DNA of 64,000 bases, taken from Candidatus Arsenophonus triatominarum. Its GTDB lineage: Bacteria > Pseudomonadota > Gammaproteobacteria > Enterobacterales > Enterobacteriaceae. How positions within the stretch are numbered: position 1 is the stretch's first letter; every line of letters begins with the position of its first letter. The DNA lies in assembly GCF_001640365.1 (NCBI RefSeq), contig NZ_LWMI01000010.1, forward strand, positions 248,001 through 312,000, read 5' to 3'. A model generated the notes under the pieces. That model ran no database searches and had not been told where the DNA came from. It was given only the letters and a program-made list of their open reading frames with translations. Positions 18,756 to 28,876 of this stretch are shown piece after piece. The translations under genes and the position numbers were made by a program.

Positions 18756-19259
18756 ATGTCAACTAGTACAAATTTCAAAGAGGAAGGTGTTGCTATCAAT
18801 GGTACTTTCTTGCAACCTGGTGATAAAGCTAAACAATTTACCCTTGTAGCGAGCGATCTTGCAGAAAAATCTTTGTCAGATTATCAAGGCAAACGAAAAA
18901 TTCTTAATATATTTCCCAGTATTGATACCGGTGTTTGCGCTACCTCTGTTCGCAAGTTTAACCAAATAGCCAGCCAACTAGAAAACAGTGTTGTATTGTG
19001 TATTTCTGCCGATCTTCCTTTTGCACAGCGCCGGTTTTGTGGCGCTGAGGCACTTGAGAATGTAGTTACATTATCGTTTTTTCGCGCACCAACCTTCAGT
19101 AAAGACTACGGCGTAGAAATGACCTCTGGGCCATTAAAAGGATTAGCAGCGCGTGCAGTGGTTATCATCGATGAAAACGATAAAGTCATTTATAGTGAAT
19201 TAGTTGATGAAATCACCCATGAACCCAACTATGATGCCGCTCTCAATGCATTAAAATAG
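18756..19259 (+). CDS. tpx: Thiol peroxidase Tpx
   Basis: A 167-residue atypical 2-Cys peroxiredoxin that reduces lipid and alkyl hydroperoxides in the periplasm or cytosol using thioredoxin. The peroxidatic Cys lies in [18 protein letters not shown] with Thr and Arg in their usual places. The resolving Cys is in RRFCGAE. The C-terminal [20 protein letters not shown] matches the family. AAGGAAAGG precedes the ATG. It is divergent from mppA and convergent with tyrR, as in E. coli, and intact. Confidence 0.95.
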   Translation: MSTSTNFKEEGVAINGTFLQPGDKAKQFTLVASDLAEKSLSDYQGKRKILNIFPSIDTGVCATSVRKFNQIASQLENSVVLCISADLPFAQRRFCGAEALENVVTLSFFRAPTFSKDYGVEMTSGPLKGLAARAVVIIDENDKVIYSELVDEITHEPNYDAALNALK

Positions 19260-19364
19260 TGATATTAATACTTAATAAAAATATCTGTTTTTTAATTAAA
19301 CTATTTGTCTAGTTTTAATTCGATAGCGATAAAACTTATCGCTATCTTGATCCAGATTACACTA

Positions 19365-20930
19365 TCACTCACCCTCACTCTCTTTTTTATGGCTTAATCC
19401 ATACTCCCGCAACTTATTTGCAATTGCTGTATGCGATACATTAAGCCGTTTAGCTAATTTACGCGTACTTGGATAATCTTGATAAAGTCGCGCCAATATT
19501 GAAGCTTCAAAATGTTTTGTTAATTCATCTAACGTACCATTTAATTGATCGGCGCTAAACAATGAAATATCTTTTAGATCTGGCAAATTAATATCTTGCG
19601 GCGTTAATTCTCGTCCTGCCAATTGAATTAAGGCCTGATAGAGAATATTACGTAGCTGCCGCACGTTACCAGGCCAATGATAACTTGCAAGGTAATGCCC
19701 TAACTTAGGCGAAAGTTTCGGTTTTTCAATACCTTGCTCTTGTGAAAATTGCCTAACAAATTCTACCGTAAGCGGCATTATATCAGCTTGTCGTTCACGC
19801 AGCGGGGGTAAGTTCACCGTTAATACATTCAAGCGGTAATATAAATCTTGCCTGAATTGTCCTTTTTCAACTAATTCCAGCAAGTTTTTTTGTGTTGCGC
19901 AGATCACTCTGACATCAACTTTAACTTCTTGCACTTCACCTACCCGACGAAAGGTACCATCATTTAAGAAACGTAATAGTTTGATCTGCATTTGTGGCAA
20001 CATTTCACCAATTTCATCAAGTAAAACAGTACCTCCATCCGCTTGCTCAAAAAATCCTTTTTTAGCCTCAATGGCATTTGGATAAGCCTCTGCAGCATAA
20101 CCAAAGAGCTCGTTTTCTACCACATCCTCTGGCATCGATGCACAATTAAGCCCTAAGAAAGGTTTATCGCCTCTGATGCTCTGCAAGTGACAAGCTTTAA
20201 CTAAAATATCTTTACCCGTTCCGGTTTCCCCAACCAATAGAAGTGGTTCATCAAGTAGGGCTATTTTTTTTAGATCCTCAACCAGCTGGCTCATTTTGGG
20301 ACTGACTGCAATGATCTGAGCAAAACTATCTGCTGCTGCTATTTTATCTGCTTGATACTGCTGCTCTGTGGGTAATACTTTTAGTAGAATAATGGCGCCT
20401 GCATTTTCAATCGAACCCGTTGCTTTATGGTTGTTAATTGGCGTAACCTGCAGCAAATATTTATTACCTTTAATCATCACTTGTTCAGAATAAGATTGTA
20501 AATTATTTTGCTCTAGTAATTTTGCCAAACGCGGGTGATTTATTAACTGATTAAATTTTTTTTCTTTTAACTGATTATTATCAATAGCGAACAATTTTAA
20601 CATCGCTGAATTGGCTAATTCGATGTTAGCTTTAGCATTAACCGAAAAAATAGGATCAGGGAAAGTATTTAATAAAGTTAATAATAATTTTTTTTCATGC
20701 TCAGAAGGCATAAAAGAGACCGTCTTAACATCTTTAACACCACGAATACGCCGAATTTCAGTCATTAACAGTTGAAACGTCGTGGTGTCGATTTGAGCAA
20801 ATTTGAGATAAATATTACGATTTGGTGAAATTTCAATCCCTTCAAGGTCAATGTTTTGTAAAACAAGTAAATCAAGTAATTCACGTGTTAGCCCCATTCG
20901 ATCTTGGCAAATCACTTCTAATCGCATCAC
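19365..20930 (-). CDS. tyrR: Aromatic amino acid regulator TyrR
   Basis: TyrR controls tyrosine, phenylalanine and tryptophan biosynthesis and transport genes in response to aromatic amino acids. The 521-residue protein has an N-terminal ACT domain (MMRLEVICQDRMGLTRELLD), a PAS domain (about residues 80-190), an AAA+ domain with Walker A GETGTGKD and Walker B GGTVLLDEIGEM, and a C-terminal helix-turn-helix (STRKLAKRLNVSHTAIANKL). The GAFTGA loop of sigma-54 activators is absent (FGYAAEAYPNAIEAKKGF), as in E. coli TyrR, which works with sigma-70. It is intact while the trp pathway nearby is not, so other aromatic genes presumably still depend on it. Confidence 0.95.
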   Translation of the reverse strand: MMRLEVICQDRMGLTRELLDLLVLQNIDLEGIEISPNRNIYLKFAQIDTTTFQLLMTEIRRIRGVKDVKTVSFMPSEHEKKLLLTLLNTFPDPIFSVNAKANIELANSAMLKLFAIDNNQLKEKKFNQLINHPRLAKLLEQNNLQSYSEQVMIKGNKYLLQVTPINNHKATGSIENAGAIILLKVLPTEQQYQADKIAAADSFAQIIAVSPKMSQLVEDLKKIALLDEPLLLVGETGTGKDILVKACHLQSIRGDKPFLGLNCASMPEDVVENELFGYAAEAYPNAIEAKKGFFEQADGGTVLLDEIGEMLPQMQIKLLRFLNDGTFRRVGEVQEVKVDVRVICATQKNLLELVEKGQFRQDLYYRLNVLTVNLPPLRERQADIMPLTVEFVRQFSQEQGIEKPKLSPKLGHYLASYHWPGNVRQLRNILYQALIQLAGRELTPQDINLPDLKDISLFSADQLNGTLDELTKHFEASILARLYQDYPSTRKLAKRLNVSHTAIANKLREYGLSHKKESEGE

Positions 20931-20964
20931 TGAGAACCTTATATCTATATAATTTACTATTCAA

Positions 20965-21980
20965 CCTGAGTTCGGGATAAGCATTATCAATTATGCTTGA
21001 AGATATGTTCCTGCCACAGCTATCTTTGGTTTAGATGGAATTAAATAATATGCAACCCGCCCTGTTAATAAATTCACTACAAAGTTAGCAGGGAGAGCGG
21101 TGCCGCGTATGCGCTATCTGACAAAGATTTTTTAACTCATCAAATACCGTTTCAATGACAGAACGATGACGCAAGATGGCTTTGTCGAAACAAGTCTGTT
21201 CAACAGGCTTCATTTTCTTCTTGATATTCGTTATAAGGTTAATTCCCATTGTTTTCAGTTGCTGTTTCAGTGAAGCCGATAAATACCCTTTATCCGCATA
21301 CAAACAACCAGAAAGATCTTTTATCAGCTCAGGTAATGGTTTCCGATCTTCTGTGTTTCCTGGTGTAAGTCGAAAACTGAGTATTTCCCCCAAATGATTG
21401 ATAATTACATGAAGTTTGAAACCAAAGAACCAACCTGTTGAGGTTTTTCCTCGTTCAGCTATCCCATCGAAGACTTTATGCCGGCTAATTCGTAAGTTAT
21501 CACACACAGCTATCGGAGTAGAATCGGCAACCGACAGACCCGTGCACTTTCCCTTAATTGACTCAAACAGTGCCGTTAAAGCTAAGGCATTGCGCGGAAG
21601 TAACTCTACGCAGCGTGAATATGATGGCAAGTTAGGAAATTCCTTCCTGAGATATAAACGGACATGATAGAGATAAAATACCTTGAATTGGCTGAATCGG
21701 AGTTGATGAAACAAAACAACCAATCATCATTTCAGTCAATGAAAGCTGAGTAGACCGTCTACGACGTTTACTACCGTTATTCAGCAAAATTTCATGCATT
21801 TTTGGCTCGAAGTCTTTACAAAAATCATCCATCAGGCAATAAAGTTCAGTAAGATTTTCCATCATTGTTTAACAATGCTCTACGCTTTAACCAGATTGTT
21901 AGAGTATTTTAACGAAATATGCGCATTCAACTATTTGAATAGCAAGACTTTCACTTTATTTCTTATCCCGAACTCAAGTT
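20965..21980 (-). mobile_element. IS982-family element, copy 1
   Basis: About 1016 bp with ends CCTGAGTTCGGGATAAG / CTTATCCCGAACTCAAG and a 6-bp duplication ATTCAA on both sides (20959-20964, 21981-21986). Inserted downstream of ycjF and upstream of tyrR. Confidence 0.88.
21085..21865 (-). pseudogene. IS982-family transposase, frameshifted
   Basis: The N-terminal frame is MMENLTELYCLMDDFCKDFE to LSLTEMM, then a two-base loss (other copies read ETSLVVLFHQ or similar) moves it into the frame that continues VVLFHQLRFSQFKVFYLYHV. The DDE residues SVADSTPIAVC, GCLYADKGYLS and RHRSVIETVFDELKN are present, followed by a shortened C-terminus. Confidence 0.82.
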
Positions 21981-22159
21981 ATTCAATTAATTAAGTATGC
22001 ATTTTTATTTATTAAGCTACCATAGGAAACGTTTTATAACATAAACACTAGCACCAGAAATGATAAACGGATAAGCATTAAACTAATATTGCTGGTCACC
22101 ATTTAGTCAACATGGATCTTGATTAAAAAATTACCCAATTAAGCTTGATGGTGAATTAG

Positions 22160-23229
22160 TTAAATATTTTTATGTTCAACGCTTTTTGGCATAATATTTT
22201 TTAACTGGCTGAATAATTGACGACGAAAACCAGCCAATTTAGGTTTATCATCCATCCACGGTAAAGGACGGCATAACTCCATCGTTTTAATACCTAATCT
22301 AGCTGTGAGTAAACCGGCGCCGATCCCTTGAGCCGCTCGAGTAGAGAGCAGGGCCATAATATCTTGCGATAACCAATCCATGCCAATTTCACGCACCAAC
22401 TAACTTGCTCCAGCAAAAGCAATATTAAGTCATACCATTTTAAATAATCGGATACGGCTATAATACCCCAGCTCAATGCCATAAATAGCTGCAATGCGAT
22501 TAATTAATCGAATATTGCGCCAGGCAATAAATGTCATGTCGACAATAGCTAAAGGACTAACGGCAATCATTAACGCAGATTCAGCTGATGAACGATTAAT
22601 CTCTTTTCTAGCCTGCTCATCCAAAATAGGTTACACTATCTTGGCTATAAAGTGTCACGATTTCTTTATCATTATGACTATCATGGATTGTTATCTGCCA
22701 ACGTTTCATCGCCGGATGATCTAAGCCAATCGCCGATTGTTTGCCTAGCTTTTGACAAAATTTACGCCCGCCATGCATACCATGACTTTGCAAAAATTCT
22801 CTAGCCTGGATGCGTTCTTGACTACATTCTTTTAAATAATAAAGCCGTCGCCATTCAGTTATTATGACGCCAATAGCAGCAATAATAATTAAGCCACCAG
22901 CCGCGACAATAGCTAAAGAAACCCAATTTTGCTTTATCCACACTTGGTAGATCCATTGGCCGGTCTGAGCAAAAATACTCACCACGATTAAACTTAAAGC
23001 AATAACCACCAGTCTACGCCAAAAACTATAGCGCGGTTTGGGTTTGAGTTCAACATTGGCCAATGCCTCAATTTCACCTTCTCGTTCATCATTTTCTGTT
23101 TCGTGGCTGCTAGCCTCAAATTGTTCAGGCGCTAATTGATCCAAACACTTTGACTTTTTTTAACTTTGTTTTTTTGTTTGCCGGCAAAGACTCATCAAAA
23201 TCGATGCGGGATTTTAGCGGTTTACTCAT
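22160..23229 (-). pseudogene. ycjF: ycjF (inner membrane partner of YcjX), frameshifted
   Basis: YcjF is a DUF697 inner-membrane protein co-transcribed with ycjX and induced with the psp response. The start at 23229 (MSKPLKSRIDFDESL) overlaps the ycjX stop by four bases (ATGA). The frame breaks after KKVKVFGSISA, resumes as LAPEQFEASSHETENDE with two membrane segments, breaks again after [10 protein letters not shown], and continues as [37 protein letters not shown] and [16 protein letters not shown]. The family's full length is recognisable, but at least three indels and internal stops make it a pseudogene. Confidence 0.9.
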
Positions 23230-23636
23230 TTCAATTTATCTCCGAGTAAAAATTTTAAAGCACTGTCCAATCGAATATGAGCAACAGGTTGATCAGTCTC
23301 TGTTTCGCGAGACCGAAAAGATTCAAAATCAAATCCCTGCTTTAACCAAAAATCAGCATTAGGCAAACGCCGTGGTACCTTACCTGGAAAAAAGTCATTA
23401 ATCGACCATCTGTTAATCTATGTCCCTTTAAGGCAGGTACCCGTTCTCCCTGATATTCAATCATGCCATTTTCTCGCCTGAATTGAAGCTAGTGCCAGAC
23501 AATCCATGCTGATCCCTTCAAAAGCCGCACTTTGCCAGGCCGCACGAACTAATTGCTGTAGCAATGAAACTAAATTGGCATGTTGATCATGAGTTATATG
23601 ATCAACCTTACTTGCCGCGAAAAGTAATTTATCAAT

Positions 23637-24676
23637 AAAATAGTTGCTGAATAGAGACTTGCATTTTTTGTCACGCTATAGACAATAAAAAGAGGTTTAA
23701 CTTAGAAAATAACGGTTTGAAATGATCAACAAAGAGCGGTTGTTACGAGATAATCGTTTATGTAAAGCAATCATTGGATTATCAGTCGAAGAATTGAAAA
23801 ATTTAGCCGCTGAATTTTCAGCTTGTTATTTGATTTATCGGAAAAAGAATCGAAAAGATCACGAGCGGCAGATGGGTGCAGGGCAGAAAGGATTTATCCC
23901 AACCCCATTAGATAAACTGCTTTTTATTTTATTGTATTTAAAATGTTATCCGACCTATGATTTGCAAGGACTTCTTTTTGGTTTAGATAGAACACGGGTA
24001 TGTCGCTGGGTAAAAATATTATTGCCGGTTTTAGAGATGACCTTGGGGCGAGAATGTGTTTTGCCCGCTCGTCAAATTCGCTCTGCTGAGGAATTTTTTC
24101 GCGCCTTTCCTGGAGTTAAAGACGTCTTTATTGATGGGACAGAGCGACCTGTCCAAAAGCCTAAGAATCTGCGTCGGCGAAAAAAAATGTATTCGGGAAA
24201 GAAAAAACAGACCACTCGAAAAGGGCTTATTATGACTGACGAAACGAGGAAAATTGGATTTATCCCCATGATCAAAAATGGGCGCCGTCACGATAAACGC
24301 TTACTCGATAAAGTCGATATAATTCGCCATATTCCCCCTGAGGTAACCATCTGGGCCGATACCGGTTTTCAAGGTATAGATAAACAGCATCCTAATACAC
24401 AAATCCCAAAAAAAGGAACTCGAAAAAGACCTTTATCGCCTGAACAAAAACAAGAAAATCAAATAATCTCGGGCATCCGTATTACGGTTGAACACGCCAT
24501 CGCGGGTATCAAGCGCCTCGGTTGTATGACCCAAATTTTACGGAATCGTAGACCCTTTATTGATGATACCTTTTTACTCCTTAGTGCCGGTCTTTGGAAT
24601 TTCCATCTCAGAACAGCCTAAAATTTACTTCAATCACCGAAAAAATACCCTTATTTCACTATTAAGCAACACGCTT
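23637..24676 (+). mobile_element. IS5-family element in ycjX (downstream insertion)
   Basis: 1040 bp with AAT duplications (23634-23636, 24677-24679). It carries two extra A's near the right end and K/Q variants in the transposase relative to the 25528 copy, so it is a slightly diverged sibling. Confidence 0.93.
23722..24621 (+). CDS. IS5-family transposase
   Basis: Intact 299-residue DDE transposase. An N-terminal DNA-binding region (TPLDKLLFILLYLKCYPTYD; RTRVCRWVKILLPVLE) is followed by the catalytic residues in DVFIDGTERPVQKP, VTIWADTGFQGID and GIRITVEHAIAGIKRLG. A TTTGAA-ATG start is shared by all copies. The residues KKKQ and QENQ differ from the other copies (KRQ, QENK). Confidence 0.93.
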   Translation: MINKERLLRDNRLCKAIIGLSVEELKNLAAEFSACYLIYRKKNRKDHERQMGAGQKGFIPTPLDKLLFILLYLKCYPTYDLQGLLFGLDRTRVCRWVKILLPVLEMTLGRECVLPARQIRSAEEFFRAFPGVKDVFIDGTERPVQKPKNLRRRKKMYSGKKKQTTRKGLIMTDETRKIGFIPMIKNGRRHDKRLLDKVDIIRHIPPEVTIWADTGFQGIDKQHPNTQIPKKGTRKRPLSPEQKQENQIISGIRITVEHAIAGIKRLGCMTQILRNRRPFIDDTFLLLSAGLWNFHLRTA

Positions 24677-24847
24677 AATATGTGGTGAGAACATGCGCCG
24701 CAATAGTGTCCGTTTACCATAATGAAAGCTAAGCATAATTTGGGTTAATGCGGCCTGCATATCATTAAATGCTGCCGGACCGTTATTTAATGCAGCTAAA
24801 CAGTCAACTAAAACAATTTGACGATCAAAATGTTGAAAGTATTCTTT

Positions 24848-25036
24848 AAGCCTGTTGCCAAATAGTGAACTCACGCTGCTTTAAACAAAAACGACTCACA
24901 TACACCTCAAAAACACGAGAGTGGTTTATTTTTTAATCTAAAATGGATTATTTTCAATTTAAAACGTGATTATTTTATAGTCAACTTTTAATTTTTTGAT
25001 AAATTCTAATTAATGCCCTTATTTAGCAACAGGCTT
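24848..25036 (-). repeat. MITE-3, divergent copy in ycjX
   Basis: 189 bp with ends AAGCCTGTTGCCAAATAG / TATTTAGCAACAGGCTT and TTT duplications (24845-24847, 25037-25039). The interior shares length and layout with the other MITE-3 copies but has many substitutions, so it is older or a separate subfamily. Confidence 0.8.
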
Positions 25037-25527
25037 TTTATAAAAACGCTTAACAATTTTTTGACAATAATAGTGATAACGCTGTTGCAACATACCAATA
25101 TTAGACTGTTTGTCCGCTTGCTTTAATTTCTGTTCATCTGTTGTATCAATATTGGGCCAAGGAAAAAACTACAATATCGGTGCCCCTGCAAGATCACCAG
25201 GTAATACAAATCGCCCTGGCTGAATAAAATATTGCCCCTGTTGTTTACAAAAAACCAAGTAATCGGTGTAAACCTGAGCAATATTAGCTAATAATTTCTC
25301 ATCAGCCGCTGCAAAGGGGTCGCACTGTTGACAAAGTTGCAACCATTGCTGTGCACTCTCCTCATCACGGCCTTTTAATAGCTGTTGAATTTGCCGTGAC
25401 CAACTAAAATAGTCCTGAGTCAACATAGGCAGATCCAGCAACCATTCGCCTGGATAGTCAATAATTTCAATATATAAATTAGAAGTCTCTTTGACGTGGC
25501 GTAGCAAACTCTGTTGCGATCGATAAC

Positions 25528-26564
25528 AAAATAGTTGCTGAATAGAGACTTGCATTTTTTGTCACGCTATAGACAATAAAAAGAGGTTTAACTTAGAAAA
25601 TAACGGTTTGAAATGATCAACAAAGAGCGGTTGTTACGAGATAATCGTTTATGTAAAGCAATCATTGGATTATCAGTCGAAGAATTGAAAAATTTAGCCG
25701 CTGAATTTTCAGCTTGTTATTTGATTTATCGGAAAAAGAATCGAAAAGATCACGAGCGGCAGATGGGTGCAGGGCAGAAAGGATTTATCCCAACCCCATT
25801 AGATAAACTGCTTTTTATTTTATTGTATTTAAAATGTTATCCGACCTATGATTTGCAAGGACTTCTTTTTGGTTTAGATAGAACACGGGTATGTCGCTGG
25901 GTAAAAATATTATTGCCGGTTTTAGAGATGACCTTGGGGCGAGAATGTGTTTTGCCCGCTCGTCAAATTCGCTCTGCTGAGGAATTTTTTCGCGCCTTTC
26001 CTGGAGTTAAAGACGTCTTTATTGATGGGACAGAGCGACCTGTCCAAAAGCCTAAGAATCTGCGTCGGCGAAAAAAAATGTATTCGGGAAAGAAAAGACA
26101 GACCACTCGAAAAGGGCTTATTATGACTGACGAAACGAGGAAAATTGGATTTATCCCCATGATCAAAAATGGGCGCCGTCACGATAAACGCTTACTCGAT
26201 AAAGTCGATATAATTCGCCATATTCCCCCTGAGGTAACCATCTGGGCCGATACCGGTTTTCAAGGTATAGATAAACAGCATCCTAATACACAAATCCCAA
26301 AAAAAGGAACTCGAAAAAGACCTTTATCGCCTGAACAAAAACAAGAAAATAAAATAATCTCGGGCATCCGTATTACGGTTGAACACGCCATCGCGGGTAT
26401 CAAGCGCCTCGGTTGTATGACCCAAATTTTACGGAATCGTAGACCCTTTATTGATGATACCTTTTTACTCCTTAGTGCCGGTCTTTGGAATTTCCATCTC
26501 AGAACAGCCTAAAATTTACTTCAATCACCGAAATACCCTTATTTCACTATTAAGCAACACGCTT
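25528..26564 (+). mobile_element. IS5-family element in ycjX (upstream insertion)
   Basis: 1037 bp with AAC duplications (25525-25527, 26565-26567). Removing it restores NEICLQLRYRSQQSLLRH of YcjX. Confidence 0.94.
25613..26512 (+). CDS. IS5-family transposase
   Basis: Intact 299-residue transposase, the majority sequence type; the partial copies at 4975 and 63321 agree with it at the two variable sites. An intact frame and clean duplications point to recent transposition. Confidence 0.94.
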   Translation: MINKERLLRDNRLCKAIIGLSVEELKNLAAEFSACYLIYRKKNRKDHERQMGAGQKGFIPTPLDKLLFILLYLKCYPTYDLQGLLFGLDRTRVCRWVKILLPVLEMTLGRECVLPARQIRSAEEFFRAFPGVKDVFIDGTERPVQKPKNLRRRKKMYSGKKRQTTRKGLIMTDETRKIGFIPMIKNGRRHDKRLLDKVDIIRHIPPEVTIWADTGFQGIDKQHPNTQIPKKGTRKRPLSPEQKQENKIISGIRITVEHAIAGIKRLGCMTQILRNRRPFIDDTFLLLSAGLWNFHLRTA

Positions 26565-26589
26565 AACGTAGTTGCAAACATATTTCATT

Positions 26590-26778
26590 AAGCATGTTGC
26601 TCAATAGTGAAATAAAGTTGCTTAAAATAAAAACAAGTTAGATACATCTAAAAAATACAAAAATAGTTTATTTTTTAATCTTACATAGGTTATTTTTAAT
26701 GCAAAAATTGATTATTTTATCATCAGCTGCTGGTTTTTTTGTAAGTCATAATTAATTTTGCTATTGAGCAACAGGCTT
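26590..26778 (-). repeat. MITE-3 in ycjX
   Basis: 189 bp, ATT duplications (26587-26589, 26779-26781). Nearly identical to the copies at 13094 and 37758, hence young. Confidence 0.9.
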
Positions 26779-27067
26779 ATTGATCCCACGAGTAGGAGTC
26801 GGCCATTGAGGAGGAGAATTGTACAATGCTGCTATATTTTCGTCATAAGCAAAGCGAGGAATATTAAAATGTTTCTGCGGGATCCGTTTTGCACCTAATA
26901 GACGGCCATCTCTTGCGGCGGAAAACAGTGGCAAACGCGCTCCACTGTGCACATGTAGTAACTGATTAACCAGCGAGGTAATAAATGCCGTTTTACCACT
27001 ATGACTAAGCCCGGTAACAGCTAAACGAACATGACGATCTACGCTTCGATTGACCAGTTCACTAAGC

Positions 27068-27301
27068 TCACTTCGCAATCTTTTCATATTTCTCCCATAA
27101 CAACTTACGCACAAGTTTAGCAATGCCTGGACGTTGCAATAGCTGTATAATTATTAACATAAACCATCGCAAAGGTTTGCGGCTAGTGTATTTTAACATT
27201 AGTCCAATTATTCCTGTTGGTGCGTAATGAATAACCATAATTATTGCTATTCTTGCAATTTTTTCGCTTAAAAGCTTAATTTTCGGTCTGCTAATCAGCA
27301 T
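27068..27301 (-). CDS. pspD: Phage shock protein D
   Basis: A 77-residue small membrane-associated protein. KIARIAIIMVIHYAPTGIIG and a basic-hydrophobic C-terminus (TSRKPLRWFMLI...LLQRPGIAKLVRK) align with E. coli PspD (LTALRYGPAGVAGW...ARRPLKML). Its function in the psp response is not well defined. It follows pspC after a hairpin-containing 94-bp gap and overlaps the ycjX start by 20 bases, which suggests coupled translation when ycjX was intact. Confidence 0.85.
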   Translation of the reverse strand: MLISRPKIKLLSEKIARIAIIMVIHYAPTGIIGLMLKYTSRKPLRWFMLIIIQLLQRPGIAKLVRKLLWEKYEKIAK

Positions 27302-27352
27302 ATTCTTCTGTTAAAACATAGGATAATTTTAATTGAATAAGGAAAAATGATT

Positions 27353-27383
27353 TTACGGTAGAGCATCATTTACTCTACCGTAA
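27353..27383 (-). terminator. Strong hairpin between pspC and pspD
   Basis: TTACGGTAGAG-N9-CTCTACCGTAA, an 11-bp perfect stem just after the pspC stop. The minus-strand tail is AAATCATTTTT, so it may be a partial terminator or an mRNA-stabilising end that lowers pspD expression relative to pspABC. Confidence 0.65.
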
Positions 27384-27395
27384 TTTGATAGTTAG

Positions 27396-27755
27396 TTACA
27401 ATTTATTGATGCGACTATCAATACTGAAACTATCAGAAGTGATATAGCGTTCCATTTGGCGCAGTTTTTTTTCACCCGCTTTCAATTGCTGATCGATTTC
27501 ATTCATTAACTTAGTCACTTTAACACTAATATCAGTTTCATCCTGATAACCTGCCGGTGCCGGTTCGATAAAAAACCACATTAACAGATAAATAACGATG
27601 GTAATGGCAAAAAATCCCAAGAATAATGCCACAACCGCCAGTGCCCGTACTAAATTAACCGGTAAATCAAAGTAATGCGCCAGCCCCGCACAAACGCCAC
27701 CAATCATACGTTGATCGGTACGTCGATAAAGTTTTCGCGCGTCCATTTTTACCAT
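27396..27755 (-). CDS. pspC: Phage shock protein C
   Basis: A 119-residue inner-membrane sensor that, with PspB, draws PspA away from PspF under envelope stress. The PspC domain is clear (KLYRRTDQRMIGGVCAGLAH and YFDLPVNLVRALAVVALFLG), with one or two membrane segments and a C-terminal leucine-rich cytoplasmic or periplasmic coil (LMNEIDQQLKAGEKKLRQME). The start at 27755 is chosen because GGAGG lies nine bases upstream and the ATG overlaps the pspB stop (TAATG). A start at 27770 is possible but lacks this. Confidence 0.92.
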   Translation of the reverse strand: MVKMDARKLYRRTDQRMIGGVCAGLAHYFDLPVNLVRALAVVALFLGFFAITIVIYLLMWFFIEPAPAGYQDETDISVKVTKLMNEIDQQLKAGEKKLRQMERYITSDSFSIDSRINKL

Positions 27756-27985
27756 TATATTTGCCTCCAATTTGGATGCTCTGCATCCAGAATATCTTCC
27801 AGCGCTTTAATACGTTGCTGCATGCGTTGTGCTCGCTCGGCTAACTGCGTCAATCGCTGGATCTCATTCTGCGTTAATTGACTATGGCTATTTCCTTTTT
27901 TACCATAGTGGCACCATAACCAAATAGGCAGAATAAAGATAACAAAGATCAATAAAACTAAACCAATAAATATAGAGCCCATCAC
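27755..27985 (-). CDS. pspB: Phage shock protein B
   Basis: A 76-residue protein with one N-terminal membrane helix (IFIGLVLLIFVIFILPIWLW) and a cytoplasmic leucine-zipper-like region (LTQNEIQRLTQLAERAQRMQ QRIKALEDIL). Length and layout match enteric PspB, the partner of PspC. It sits 37 bp after pspA and overlaps pspC translationally. Confidence 0.93.
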   Translation of the reverse strand: MMGSIFIGLVLLIFVIFILPIWLWCHYGKKGNSHSQLTQNEIQRLTQLAERAQRMQQRIKALEDILDAEHPNWRQI

Positions 27986-28022
27986 ATTTCCTTATTCATC
28001 ATTAATTTTTGCTACCAATAGA

Positions 28023-28688
28023 TTACTCTTCTTTGTTCAGTTTAGCTTTCAACGCAGCCAATTGCTCACTGATTTCATCATCAGCTTTTAATTCAGCAAA
28101 CTGTTGGTCTAAGGATTTTTGTTTACCTAAATGATAACTTTGCGCTTCACTTTCCATATGATCGATCCGCTGCTCAAACTGTTCAAACCGCGCTAATGCT
28201 TCATCCAATTTACCACTATCTAATTGACGACGCACATCACGACTGGATTGCGCGGCTTGATGCCTTAATACCATAGTTTGCTGCTTTGCCCGTGTTTCAG
28301 TCAGTTTTTGCTCTAATTCAGCAATCTCGTCTTTCATACGTACTAATGTTTCATTTACCATAATTAACTCACTTTTCAGTGTATCAATAATGGTAGCCAC
28401 TTTTTGCTTTTCAATTAATGCGTCGCGAGCTAAATCCTCTTTACCTTTAACTAGCGCCAATTCTGCTTTTTCTTGCCATTGTATAACTTGTTTTTCACCG
28501 CTAGCAATACGGCGCTCTAATCCTTTCTGCTCAGCTAAAGTGCGTGCCGAGATTGAACGAGACTCAACTAACATATCTTCCATTTCTTGGATCATTAAAC
28601 GGATCATTTTTTGTGGATCTTCTGCCTTATCTAGTAAAGAAGCAATATTTGCATTAATGATATCTGCGAAACGTGTGAAAATGCCCAT
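28023..28688 (-). CDS. pspA: Phage shock protein A
   Basis: A 221-residue ESCRT-III-related coiled-coil protein that binds stressed inner membrane and, when free, inhibits PspF. The N-terminal amphipathic helix [20 protein letters not shown] is conserved, followed by [20 protein letters not shown] and long heptad-rich helices to the end ([14 protein letters not shown]). It is the first gene of pspABCD and the most strongly expressed gene of the operon in relatives. Intact. Confidence 0.95.
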   Translation of the reverse strand: MGIFTRFADIINANIASLLDKAEDPQKMIRLMIQEMEDMLVESRSISARTLAEQKGLERRIASGEKQVIQWQEKAELALVKGKEDLARDALIEKQKVATIIDTLKSELIMVNETLVRMKDEIAELEQKLTETRAKQQTMVLRHQAAQSSRDVRRQLDSGKLDEALARFEQFEQRIDHMESEAQSYHLGKQKSLDQQFAELKADDEISEQLAALKAKLNKEE

Positions 28689-28759
28689 CGATAAATTCCT
28701 TAATTAATATTGAATGATTGATTTGTCATTAAATTTTTTTAACCTTAATCATTGATAAA

Positions 28760-28774
28760 CAATATTCATGCCAA
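28760..28774 (-). promoter_or_regulatory. Sigma-54 promoter of pspABCD
   Basis: TTGGCATGAATATTG on the minus strand matches the -24/-12 consensus TTGGCAC-N5-TTGC and resembles the E. coli pspA promoter. It lies about 70 bp upstream of the pspA start and points away from pspF. The AT-rich DNA between it and pspF is where PspF enhancer sites and an IHF site would be expected. Confidence 0.85.
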
Positions 28775-28876
28775 TCTGACAAAAAACATAACCATATGAA
28801 ATTATTAAATTTTTATTTTGTTATCTTTTATCCGAATTTTCGTTATAATTTGCAGATTAATTAAAATGACCAATAA

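Larger units (their letters stand above)
23226..27087 (-). pseudogene. ycjX: ycjX (DUF463 GTPase-like stress protein) disrupted by four elements
   Basis: YcjX is a P-loop protein of about 465 residues in the psp regulon. The N-terminus (27087, MKRLRSELSELVNR) keeps the P-loop TGLSHSGKTAFITS and ends at PTPTRGIN, where MITE-3 enters (26590-26778). EICLQLRYRSQQSLLRH is split by IS5 (25528-26564). YIEIIDYPGEWLLDLPMLT to FVLPGDLAGAPIL follows, then a frameshift to KQADKQSNIGMLQQRYHYY. A second, divergent MITE-3 (24848-25036) precedes EYFQHFDRQIVLVDCLAALN, and a second IS5 (23637-24676) splits FSPHI/DKLLFAA. The tail to 23226 has more shifts. Each element has its own 3-bp duplication. The ATG choice follows the E. 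coli start. Confidence 0.93.

Noticed and set aside
21176..21397. Plus-strand open frames over the IS982 elements (also at 33379)
   Set aside because: They are opposite-strand shadows of the DDE transposase.
24031..24291. Minus-strand 86-residue frame recurring in IS5 copies
   Set aside because: It is antisense to the IS5 transposase catalytic region.
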